A DNA stretch of 64,000 nt. Origin: Leptospira weilii. Lineage in GTDB: Bacteria; Spirochaetota; Leptospiria; Leptospirales; Leptospiraceae. A model generated the notes under the pieces. That model made no database searches. It had not been told where the DNA came from and saw only the letters and a list, made by a program, of their open reading frames with translations. Below are positions 1 to 21,797 of this stretch, one piece after another. A program made the position numbers and the translations under genes. The DNA is taken from NCBI RefSeq assembly GCF_006874765.1, contig NZ_CP040840.1, positions 1,341,001 through 1,405,000 on the forward strand. The letters run 5' to 3'. Numbering within the stretch: the first letter of the stretch is position 1; each line of letters starts with the position of its first letter.

Positions 1-123
1 AAATCACAAGATTCGTCCTTGTTAGAATCCGAAAACAGATTTAGGCGAGACGACGTATCCGGTTTCAATCAACCTAATCGACGTTAGAAATCGAATTTGC
101 AACGGTTTTTGACCCCACTGACA

Positions 124-1950
124 ATGATGTTCAACGGAATAAAACGATATAAGACTAAGACGCGTTTTGCGGGAGCGGTTTCCGTTTTTGGAATTGCCGC
201 TTTTTTGATATTGTTTTGTTGGAAATCGAACTTTGGAAGCGCGCACAACCTATCTACGACAACATTAGATTCCGCTTTAGAATGGTCTTTTGAGCCGGAA
301 CGTAAATTAGAATCCGGTTCGTTTAGAATTCCAGAAAAGTCGAATGAGTTGTTTTTAGTAGATGATTTTCGAGAAAAATTGGAAAATTGGAAATCAGGAT
401 ACGAAGACAAGCAACTAAGGAATGTTTTATCGGATTTTCTCAAAGAATCGGAATTTAAAAAAGAAAACAATACAACTCTCAATCCAGAAATAACAAAGAT
501 TAAAAAAACGAAGGAAGAATCAAAAGAATTCAAGAACTTAAAACCGGAAAAGCCGGCTTCTACAAATCCGTCGGAAGCCGCAGAAAACCCGGAACTCGTA
601 ACGAACTCAAACGACGACTCAAGCAACACAAAAATACAAGACATGTGGGAACTCCCACAGGAAGAAACGCATTCGACGAACGATTTGGAAATAACGGGAG
701 CTTGGGAAGCGAGTGCGGAACTCTCTGTGGTAGAAGAAGCCGAAATCCGGAATCGGGAAAAAGTTACGAACTTAGAACGGGAAAGAGGATTCTCCGATTT
801 ACAAGTCAAGAGCGGATCGGAGAAGAACGATATTGAAACCGGAAACGAAAATGAAAAGAAATCCGCAATCAAACGACAAATCGAACCGAATCACCTTTTA
901 AAATCGGACTTTTTAAACAGAAATCCAATTACAGTATCCGCCGATTTTTCGAATCAAAAGTCCGAGAAAGAAACGATAGATAGAGTTTCTCATCCAAACC
1001 CCGACGGAGTTCTAAAGACCAAAACCTCAAAGTCGAAACATCCCGACAAATTGACTCAACTGTATATTCAAGAAGTGGAACGTTATTTGAATCGAAACGA
1101 AGACGGATTGAGCGGCGGCGCAATAGCCCGAAAGAAAGATGTTTTGAATATCCCCGAGTTTTTTTCCGAAGAATATTCAAAAGTTGTTATTGATCCTTTA
1201 GAAAAAGTCGACTTGGAATCCGATCTGAGATCGAATTCTTTGGAAAGAATGGGAAGGCAAACAAAGCCGATTTCCAAAAGCCAACAAAACTCAATTTATG
1301 CGGCGATCAACGAAGAAAAAAGTAAACATTTGCAAGAGGTTGATTTTGCAAACTTAGACCGATCGAAAACAATCGATTTAGAAAACGGAACGAAGAAGGA
1401 TGAAGAGAAATTTGTTCCCGGCGAACTTGTAAAATCAAACTTTTTAATAAGAACTCCAGAAGAAAAATTCAACTTGTCTTTTGTCTCCGAAGTTTCTCAT
1501 CCAAACCCCGACGGAGTTCTAAAAAATCGAATTTCAACGTCGTTAAAATCAAAAGTAGACTTCGATTTCGTTTCCTGGGAAATGGAATCGGACACATTTG
1601 AGATTCATATTTTAGAAAATATCCATATAGAATCCTGGGCTTGGAATCACATCCGAGAGAAGTTAGACGAAATTAAAAACAAAACATTCAAAAGCAACGC
1701 GCCTTCCCTTTTTGCGAGCGGAAAGGAAATGCTTTTGTATTTCCCCAGACGGGACGAATCGCGTCGTAAGAGCCGACCCAATCCGAATAAACAGGAATTC
1801 GTTTTTGAGAATCCTGGAAATACTCGAAAAGATTCGAATTCTCTAATATTAATTCACTCCTTAGAAATTCCAAACATCAATCGAAAACAAATGCGTTATT
1901 ACGCGATCCGAACCAACGGACCGCCGCCGACAGACCACAAACAGGTGTAA
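124..1950 (+). CDS. Membrane-anchored charged protein upstream of TIGR04388 locus A
   Basis: I do not recognise a family. The protein (about 608 residues) has a short basic N-terminus, one hydrophobic segment at about residues 16-33, and then a long, highly charged, Lys/Glu/Asn-rich region that looks extended or coiled. It therefore probably has one membrane anchor with the bulk on one side. The motif SHPNPDGVLK occurs twice, near residues 289 and 458, and the DNA under it is repeated exactly for about 32 bases. The start is uncertain: ATG at 124 or 127 precedes the hydrophobic segment directly, and an in-frame TTG lies at 97. No strong Shine-Dalgarno is visible. The stop lies 4 bases before the ATG of the 2285-residue protein, so the two genes are probably co-transcribed and perhaps translationally coupled. 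This suggests a helper, anchor or secretion partner of the large protein (inference). Confidence 0.7.
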   Translation: MMFNGIKRYKTKTRFAGAVSVFGIAAFLILFCWKSNFGSAHNLSTTTLDSALEWSFEPERKLESGSFRIPEKSNELFLVDDFREKLENWKSGYEDKQLRNVLSDFLKESEFKKENNTTLNPEITKIKKTKEESKEFKNLKPEKPASTNPSEAAENPELVTNSNDDSSNTKIQDMWELPQEETHSTNDLEITGAWEASAELSVVEEAEIRNREKVTNLERERGFSDLQVKSGSEKNDIETGNENEKKSAIKRQIEPNHLLKSDFLNRNPITVSADFSNQKSEKETIDRVSHPNPDGVLKTKTSKSKHPDKLTQLYIQEVERYLNRNEDGLSGGAIARKKDVLNIPEFFSEEYSKVVIDPLEKVDLESDLRSNSLERMGRQTKPISKSQQNSIYAAINEEKSKHLQEVDFANLDRSKTIDLENGTKKDEEKFVPGELVKSNFLIRTPEEKFNLSFVSEVSHPNPDGVLKNRISTSLKSKVDFDFVSWEMESDTFEIHILENIHIESWAWNHIREKLDEIKNKTFKSNAPSLFASGKEMLLYFPRRDESRRKSRPNPNKQEFVFENPGNTRKDSNSLILIHSLEIPNINRKQMRYYAIRTNGPPPTDHKQV

Positions 1951-1954
1951 AAAC

Positions 1955-8812
<6,858 letters not shown>

Positions 8813-8821
8813 GGAAGATAT

Positions 8822-9544
8822 ATGAAGAACCCAAAACGAATATTAGCAATATTGATATTAGGAGTAACGGTTATGTTACAAGCGGAAGGTGAGAAGACAA
8901 GAAAGGATTTGATTCCAATTTTCAAGAAATGTTATCGACCAGATGAACATTTGTCCTTGGTTGCAAGTTCCGTTTTGGCTGAAAAAGGGAAACCAAAAGA
9001 TTTTTACGGACCTAATAATATTGATGATATTAATAAAGATACGGCTTGGGGTGTGAGTAAAAATCAAGGAATTGGGGAGTGGGTATACACGTACAATTTC
9101 GTAGATTCTAATACGAATCATTATCATCAACTGACGGGAAAAAGTCAGAAAAACTATTTCGGTTTTTTAAATGGATTGGCCAAGGATTCGACTTCTTTCG
9201 AAGAAAATGGAAGGATCAAAAAAGTAAGGATTGATGTGTATGAATTGGAGGGAACTGAAACCATGGCGAATTTAAAAGATCCTCTCATATATCACAATTA
9301 TCCCATCGAAAATGATTCCTTTGAATTGGAACTGAAAGATACTCCGGAAGAACAAACCTTTGAAAGAGAGATTTTTACGAAGATAAAGCCGCAAGATGAT
9401 TTCTACGCTCGTTACCTACTTTTCAAACTTACGATCTTGGAAACATATCCGGGAACCAAAAGTAAGAATGTGTTTTTGACTGAGTTTCACGCATATTCGG
9501 AAGATGCAAAAGTGAATTTCAGAATCACGCGGGAAAGGAAGTGA
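8822..9544 (+). CDS. Exported NADase-type glycan-binding-like protein, candidate immunity partner of locus A
   Basis: 240 residues with an N-terminal signal peptide (basic MKNPKR, then a hydrophobic stretch, then VMLQA-EG near residues 20-23), so the product is predicted to be periplasmic or surface located. The body resembles the 'NADase-type glycan-binding' (discoidin-like) domain common in Leptospira. Diagnostic pieces are YGPNNIDD, DTAWGVSKNQGIGEWVYTYN and the later YHNYPIENDSFELELKDT. A GGAAG Shine-Dalgarno lies in the 9-base gap after the giant gene. A close paralogue follows locus C, whose tip is also C39-like. Tip type and partner type therefore co-vary, which supports a cognate toxin-immunity pair, though no direct evidence of neutralisation is visible. 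The alternative is an accessory adhesin secreted with the giant protein. Confidence 0.75.
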   Translation: MKNPKRILAILILGVTVMLQAEGEKTRKDLIPIFKKCYRPDEHLSLVASSVLAEKGKPKDFYGPNNIDDINKDTAWGVSKNQGIGEWVYTYNFVDSNTNHYHQLTGKSQKNYFGFLNGLAKDSTSFEENGRIKKVRIDVYELEGTETMANLKDPLIYHNYPIENDSFELELKDTPEEQTFEREIFTKIKPQDDFYARYLLFKLTILETYPGTKSKNVFLTEFHAYSEDAKVNFRITRERK

Positions 9545-9621
9545 TTTGAGAATTTCGGAATATACCGAATTCTTGAAGTTTAGAGAGATTGGGCTCCGGG
9601 GATGAAACACGAAGAAATAGC
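9545..9621 (+). repeat. Truncated TIGR04388 leader remnant
   Basis: This stretch closely matches 21619-21696, which follows the second glycan-binding-like gene. It includes GGGCTCCGGGG followed by an ATGAAACACGA start like the N-terminus of locus C (MKH). It is cut off at the left edge of the IS copy. The presence of a leader directly after each partner gene suggests that another cassette originally followed here. Confidence 0.6.
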
Positions 9622-10990
9622 TGAGTCTCGCAAAAACTAAAATGACGGAAGTTGAATCCAAGATAGCAGACGCATGTGATAAAATGAAAGGATTTGAGAA
9701 AAAAGAGAGCTGAAACTGGAATAAAACAGATTCAAAATATGGAATATACGGAAAGAAGAGAGGAATTAAAGAAACAAATCAAACGGAAGACATGGGAATC
9801 TTTCTCCGAATAACGGCGCACAAAAGAAAACTAGAAACAAGTGTGGGTTAGGCAACGTCTTCGTAAGAATATATGTGGTAAAGACCTCCGAGAACGGGAG
9901 TGGAAACGAGTTTTACCGACCCATCGGAAGGACGTATTAAAACCGGAGAAGAAACGGGACTGTCTTTGTTCAAAGCTAAATGAGTGCGATGATGATTGTA
10001 AAAATGAATGAACTCTTCCAGTTTTTTTTCCAAATGATACTGATTGAGAGGAATGAAGAAATCCAAAAATTCATTTCTACATGTCTTTACCCAACGTTCC
10101 GCGTAACAGTTCTGCCAAGGAGAGCGAAGAGAGGTTTTTTTGTGTTTGATGCCGATTCTTTCCAAGTATTTGGTAAAGCGTTTCCCAAAAATGGAATCGT
10201 TGTCGGAAAGAAAATAATGAAAGGTTTTTCCTGCTTGAATTTGCTTACGAACGGCAAACTTCAAAACCTTTCGCATCCAATTTGTAGTCGGGTTTGTATG
10301 AATATCAAAATGAAGAATTTGTCTAGAGCCGACGTGAAGAAAAAAAACGACGCGAAAGATCTTTTTGAAATTGGAAGAGTAAACGGAAAGAGTATCGGAA
10401 ACAACCATAGAATCGGCATGCAGAGAATAGAATTCTTTCCAAGAAAGACGTTTTTTAGGGCTATGAGGACGTTTTGGAATATACTTAGAAACAGTTCTTT
10501 CACAAATATCATGGTCGAGCTTTAGAAGAAGACCGTGTAGTTTTGTAGCTCCCCAGATTTTGTTTTCCTTAGCGACTCTTCGAATGAGTTTGATGACTTT
10601 CCAAGGAATGTTTGGTCTTCCTGTTTTCTTTCTACGGGAAAGAAGAGCCCAGAATGTTTTGAATTTTTTGTTTCTCCATTCAAGAAGAGTATGTGGAGAA
10701 ACAAGAATTAGATTTTCGATCCAATTGGGATCGAGATAGGAAAGAAAGACGAGTTTCAATCTTTCGAAAGGTTTTGTATGGAATTTTTTTCGTTTTCGTT
10801 TGTAAGCTGAGAGTTGTGATTTTAGAAATAAGATTTGAATGGAATTTTTTGATTCTGCTCCAATTTTTTTGATAACATAAAGAATCAGCACCAGATTGAG
10901 CAGAATAGAGATTTCGTAAAACAACCATTAACCTCGATTAAATACGGATACCAGCGGAAATAGATGAAGTCGGACGTGGAATTATGTTGA
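9622..10990 (-). mobile_element. Insertion sequence copy 1 (rve/DDE transposase type)
   Basis: The left edge is set by comparing three copies: all begin TGAGTCTCGCAAAAACT, after unrelated flanks at 9621, 12248 and 26634. The right edge is not resolved, because all three copies continue into the same TIGR04388 leader; I place it approximately. About 225 bp downstream of the transposase are common to the three copies and contain two tiny plus-strand ORFs (9642-9713, 9739-9813) of unknown meaning. No perfect terminal inverted repeat is evident by eye. No matching continuation of the interrupted leader is seen to the right, so the event included a deletion or rearrangement. Confidence 0.65.
9848..10924 (-). 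CDS. IS transposase, integrase-core (rve) family, copy 1
   Basis: 358 residues. The N-terminal third is basic with an HTH-like region ([13 protein letters not shown] and TVSKYI, typical of IS3/IS481 transposases). The catalytic core carries a DDE set: an Asp in the HADSMVVSD segment, the second Asp in [10 protein letters not shown], and the Glu in [14 protein letters not shown]. The C-terminus ends with the usual [15 protein letters not shown] segment. A single ORF without an orfA favours an IS481-like or orphan IS3-like layout; I cannot name the IS. All key residues are present, so this copy is probably functional. It is transcribed divergently from the leader and cassette to its right. Confidence 0.85.
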   Translation of the reverse strand: MFYEISILLNLVLILYVIKKIGAESKNSIQILFLKSQLSAYKRKRKKFHTKPFERLKLVFLSYLDPNWIENLILVSPHTLLEWRNKKFKTFWALLSRRKKTGRPNIPWKVIKLIRRVAKENKIWGATKLHGLLLKLDHDICERTVSKYIPKRPHSPKKRLSWKEFYSLHADSMVVSDTLSVYSSNFKKIFRVVFFLHVGSRQILHFDIHTNPTTNWMRKVLKFAVRKQIQAGKTFHYFLSDNDSIFGKRFTKYLERIGIKHKKTSLRSPWQNCYAERWVKTCRNEFLDFFIPLNQYHLEKKLEEFIHFYNHHRTHLALNKDSPVSSPVLIRPSDGSVKLVSTPVLGGLYHIYSYEDVA

Positions 10991-11456
10991 GTCGCCCGCC
11001 TCCTGTGAATATATCGTTATATACACATCACAAATTGAATCTTTTTTGAATGATCGTCTAATTTTTGTTATTTATCAGTGATATAATAATTGACACAAAT
11101 CACAAAGTTTTGCAATTTTGTTCGAGCAAATGACTCCCAGAGCCACCGAACTTTCCATGCGGATTCTAAAACGGAAATATACTATTTTCCTAAACTCAGT
11201 AAAACGCCCTAACGCAGAGAAGCTCTCCCTATGAGTCGGGAGAGAGAACTGAATCTTGCTTTCTACGGATCGCGAGATAGGGCTCCGGGCCTTGGAACAG
11301 AGAAGAAGTAGCCCGGCGAAGGGGAAGCGTAATACCGAGCTTGAATAAACGATTAAATATTTCTAAATTAGAGAAGCAGCAAGCTTGGTATGAAGCGAGG
11401 GGAAGGCTTTCCCCTTCCCGCCTGAAATCTGATCACTATTCACTGACATCTAAAAC
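10925..11456 (+). promoter_or_regulatory. TIGR04388 leader/promoter region, copy B
   Basis: Intergenic region shared with 13552-13926 and 27938-28471. It holds a TATAAT (11082-11087) and an overlapping TTGACA (11090-11095), then a 7-bp stem CTCTCCC/GGGAGAG (11223-11244) and the GGGCTCCGGG element. In this copy the ATG of the leader reading frame has been replaced (CCTTGGAACAG instead of ATGAAACAC), so the leader peptide cannot start normally. At about 11420-11455 the leader runs through CTGAAATCTGATCACTATTC and is then joined to the middle of a TIGR04388 gene. Confidence 0.55.
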
Positions 11457-12248
11457 ATGTATGAAGGAGCAAATATCGACGACACAGTGTTTGGCGGAAG
11501 CAGAGAACTGAAAGGCTCGGTGAGTGTGAAAGGGATACCGGTAGAAGTCAGCTACGGAATGCAGTATTTGATTGTCACATCCGGATTTAATATCTCGAAC
11601 TTAGGATACAACTTCAACTTGAAGTTAGTGGGAAATCAAAACGCAGAGAGTCAGCTATCGAGCGTAAACCAGAAGTATGAAATCTACAAAGAAGACATAC
11701 AAAACAGAATCGAGAAACAAGCAAAGGCGAATGACGCGGAAAAGGAAAGCAAGGGATTTATCTTTACAATCTTGAATGGAATGAACGGCGGTTCGGGAAG
11801 CATGGGCCAGAGATTTACGCAAGCAGTGAAGTCGGAAGTGCAAAGTCGCGTAACGGGAGCAGTAGCGGAAGCAACGGGCTTACCGGCAAGTTTGGTCGGA
11901 GCGCTCGTTGGCGGAAGTAGCATGAAAGACGCAGTGAAAGCGTATGTGAAAGACGAAACGGTAAACGCAATTTCGAAAGCGACCGGGATTCCCGCTTGGA
12001 TGATCTCCAATCAAATGGAGAAGATGAACAAGCCGAAGGAACAATGGTATCAAAGCCAAGAGTTCCAGATGGTGACAACAGTCGTAGCTGTAGCGGCCGC
12101 GCCCTTCACCGGCGGAGCAAGTCTAATGGTCGCGATGGCCGTGGGCGCGGGAATCGGAGCAGCCACAGGAGCGGCAAGCGGAGGATTGAAAGGCGCGTTA
12201 GTTGGCGCTGTAGGAGGAGCCGCAGGAGCAGCGGTGAAAAGTTTTACC
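11457..12248 (+). pseudogene. Internal TIGR04388 fragment without head or tip (locus B)
   Basis: An open frame of 264 codons beginning MYEGANIDDTVFGG and matching about residues 1415-1680 of locus A. It contains the PASLVGALVGGSS segment and the Gly/Ala-rich hydrophobic stretch. The 5' end is a junction to the leader; the 3' end is cut by IS copy 2 within GAAVKSFT. It lacks the signal peptide, beta-repeats, SGKSVLDG boundary, C-terminal tip and partner gene. It is almost certainly non-functional as a protein but can serve as recombination homology. Wording is closest to locus C (for example SEVQSRVTGAVAEATG). Confidence 0.8.
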
Positions 12249-13620
12249 TGAGTCTCGCAAAAACTAAAATGACGGAAGTTGAATCCAAGATAGCAGACGC
12301 ATGTGATAAAATGAAAGGATTTGAGAAAAAAGAGAGCTGAAACTGGAATAAAACAGATTCAAAATATGGAATATACGGAAAGAAGAGAGGAATTAAAGAA
12401 ACAAATCAAACGGAAGACATGGGAATCTTTCTCCGAATAACGGCGCACAAAAGAAAACTAGAAACAAGTGTGGGTTAGGCAACGTCTTCGTAAGAATATA
12501 TGTGGTAAAGACCTCCGAGAACGGGAGTGGAAACGAGTTTTACCGACCCATCGGAAGGACGTATTAAAACCGGAGAAGAAACGGGGCTGTCTTTGTTCAA
12601 AGCCAAATGAGTGCGATGATGATTGTAAAAATGAATGAACTCTTCCAGTTTTTTTTCCAAATGATACTGATTGAGAGGAATGAAGAAATCCAAAAATTCA
12701 TTTCTACATGTCTTTACCCAACGTTCCGCGTAACAGTTCTGTCAAGGAGAGCGAAGAGAGGTTTTTTTGTGTTTGATGCCGATTCTTTCCAAGTATTTGG
12801 TAAAGCGTTTCCCAAAAATGGAATCGTTGTCGGAAAGAAAATAATGAAAGGTTTTTCCTGCTTGAATTTGCTTACGAACGGCAAACTTCAAAACCTTTCG
12901 CATCCAATTTGTAGTCGGGTTTGTATGAATATCAAAATGAAGAATTTGTCTAGAGCCGACGTGAAGAAAAAAAACGACGCGAAAGATCTTTTTGAAATTG
13001 GAAGAGTAAACGGAAAGAGTATCGGAAACAACCATAGAATCGGCATGCAGAGAATAGAATTCTTTCCAAGAAAGACGTTTTTTAGGGCTATGAGGACGTT
13101 TTGGAATATACTTAGAAACAGTTCTTTCACAAATATCATGGTCGAGCTTTAGAAGAAGACCGTGTAGTTTTGTAGCTCCCCAGATTTTGTTTTCCTTAGC
13201 AACTCTTCGAATGAGTTTGATGACTTTCCAAGGAATGTTTGGTCTTCCTGTTTTCTTTCTACGGGAAAGAAGAGCCCAGAATGTTTTGAATTTTTTGTTT
13301 CTCCATTCAAGAAGAGTATGTGGAGAAACAAGAATTAGATTTTCGATCCAATTGGGATCGAGATAGGAAAGAAAGACGAGTTTCAATCTTTCGAAAGGTT
13401 TTGTATGGAATTTTTTTCGTTTTCGTTTGTAAGCTGAGAGTTGTGATTTTAGAAATAAGATTTGAATGGAATTTTTTGATTCTGCTCCAATTTTTTTGAT
13501 AACATAAAGAATCAGCACCAGATTGAGCAGAATAGAGATTTCGTAAAACAACCATTAACCTCGATTAAATACGGATACAGCGGAAATAGATGAAGTCGGA
13601 TGTGGAATTATGTTGAGTCG
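12249..13620 (-). mobile_element. Insertion sequence copy 2 (inactive transposase)
   Basis: Nearly identical to copy 1. Its left end, TGAGTCTCGC, lies directly in the TIGR04388 fragment after AAAAGTTTTAC, where the intact genes continue GGGTGGAGCGG. The right boundary is unresolved because the leader of locus C follows. The contained transposase has a nonsense codon, so movement of this copy would need a transposase supplied by another copy. Confidence 0.65.
12475..13551 (-). pseudogene. IS transposase, copy 2, with nonsense mutation
   Basis: Same 358-codon gene as copy 1, but the Trp codon in SLRSPWQNC has become TGA (complement 12742-12744). The result is a 269-residue product that has the first two Asp residues but not the CYAERW catalytic Glu, plus an unexpressed 72-codon tail. 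The only other differences I noticed are a few single-base changes. The break is recent, because the downstream frame is otherwise intact. Confidence 0.88.
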
Positions 13621-13926
13621 CCCGCTCCTCCTGTGAATATATCGTTATATATACATCACAAATTGAATCTTTTTTGAATGATCGTCTAATTTTTGTTATT
13701 TATCAGTGATATAATAATTGACATAAATCACAAAGTTTTGCAATCTTGTTCGAGCAAATGAATGACTTTCGAGAACAAAGCGAACTTTCAATGCGAATTC
13801 TAAAACGGAAATATACTATTTTCCTAAACCCAGTAAAACGCCCTAACTCAGAGAAGCTCTCCCTATGAGTCGGGAGAGAAAGAACTCAATCTCACTCTCT
13901 ACGGATCGCGAGATAGGGCTCCGGGG
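13552..13926 (+). promoter_or_regulatory. Leader/promoter of TIGR04388 locus C
   Basis: Contains TATAAT at 13710-13715, TTGACA at 13718-13723, and a stem CTCTCCC/GGGAGAG at 13857-13878. Immediately before and after the ATG is CCGGG...CCCGG, so the start codon sits in the loop of a potential hairpin, and no ordinary Shine-Dalgarno is visible. If TATAAT is a real -10, the 5' UTR is about 200 nt. Between roughly 13757 and 13800 this copy differs from the leaders at 11.1 and 28.1 kb; elsewhere they agree closely. Confidence 0.5.
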
Positions 13927-20883
<6,957 letters not shown>

Positions 20884-20892
20884 GGAAGATAT

Positions 20893-21618
20893 ATGAAGAA
20901 CCAAAAACGAATATTAGCGATATTGATATTAGCAGGAGTAACGGTTATGTTACAAGCGGAAGGTGAGAAAACACGAAAGGATCTGATTCCTATTTTCAAG
21001 AAATGTTATCGGCCGAATGAACACCTGTCCTTGCTTGCAAGCTCCACTTTGACTGAAAAAGGGAAACCAAAGACCTTTTACGGACCGAATAACATTGATG
21101 ACCAATATATCGATACTGCTTGGGGAGTGAGTAAAAACCAAGGAATCGGAGAATGGATATATACTTACAATGACGTGAATTCAAATAAGAATTCGTATGA
21201 GGAACTCGCAGGGAAGAGTCAGAAAAACTATTTCAGTTTTTTGAATGGATTGGCTAAGGATGCGACTTCCTTTGCAGAAAACGGAAGGATCAAAAAAGTA
21301 AGGATCGATGTATATGAATTGGAAGGTGGGGAAACGATGGCGAATTTAGATGATCCTCTCATATATCACAATTATCCAATCGAAAATGATACTTTTGAAT
21401 TGGAATTGAAAGACACTCCCGAGGAACAAACTTTTGAAAGAGAGATTTTTACGAAGATAAAACCGCAAAGTATAGCATATGATCGTTATCTACTTTTCAA
21501 GCTGACAATCCTAGAAATATACCCAGGAACTAAAAGTAAGAATGTGTTTCTGACGGAGTTTTTAGCATATTCAGAGGATCGAAAGGAAGGTTTCAAGATT
21601 ACACGGGAAAGAAAGTAA
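20893..21618 (+). CDS. Exported NADase-type glycan-binding-like protein, candidate immunity partner of locus C
   Basis: 241 residues, a close paralogue of the gene at 8822 and in the same position after a C39-like tip. The signal peptide is MKNQKR plus a hydrophobic run ending VMLQA-EG. Shared domain pieces are FYGPNNIDD, DTAWGVSKNQGIGEW, YHNYPIENDTFELELKDT and TKSKNVFLTEF. Differences from the locus A partner cluster in the middle (YTYNDVNSNKNSYEELAG), and the two tips also differ mainly in parts of the catalytic region. That pattern is what specificity co-variation would look like, but it is an inference. The Shine-Dalgarno is GGAAG. Confidence 0.75.
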   Translation: MKNQKRILAILILAGVTVMLQAEGEKTRKDLIPIFKKCYRPNEHLSLLASSTLTEKGKPKTFYGPNNIDDQYIDTAWGVSKNQGIGEWIYTYNDVNSNKNSYEELAGKSQKNYFSFLNGLAKDATSFAENGRIKKVRIDVYELEGGETMANLDDPLIYHNYPIENDTFELELKDTPEEQTFEREIFTKIKPQSIAYDRYLLFKLTILEIYPGTKSKNVFLTEFLAYSEDRKEGFKITRERK

Positions 21619-21797
21619 TTTGAGTATTTCGGAATATACTGAATTGATGAAGTTTAGAGAGATTGGGCTCCGGGGATGAAACACGAGGAAATAGCCCGGA
21701 GAGGGGGTATCAAAAGACGCGTTATGCGGCTTTTGATAGGGGGACCCTTCCCCCACCTGATATCTAAACCCTATCCACTGACATCTAGAAAGCGTAT
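21619..21797 (+). promoter_or_regulatory. Hairpin-rich leader fused to cassette C2
   Basis: Three potential stem-loops follow each other: CTCCGGG/CCCGGAG (21668-21701) with an ATG (21676) in its loop, ATCAAAAG/CTTTTGAT (21709-21737), and GGGGG/CCCCC (21739-21754). From that ATG a 41-codon frame (MKHEEIARRGG, ending SRKRM) encodes a shortened TIGR04388-like N-terminus. Its TGA (21799-21801) overlaps the GTG that opens the cassette frame at 21798. The leader frame and the cassette frame are offset. The junction carries CTGATATCTAAACCC and CTGACATCTAGAA, short repeats also seen at other junctions. Confidence 0.55.

Noticed and set aside
1..96. A gene or promoter in the first 96 bases
   Set aside because: No frame, hexamer pair or ribosome-binding site could be supported.
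9980..10525. A 181-codon plus-strand frame opposite the IS transposase, repeated in all three copies
   Set aside because: It is antisense to the transposase with its well-defined catalytic motifs; its conservation is explained by the transposase frame.
21668..21760. An integron attC site or tRNA in the hairpin-rich leader
   Set aside because: No attC core pair (GTTRRRY/RYYYAAC) in the right arrangement, no integron integrase in the window, and no tRNA cloverleaf or TPsiC arm.
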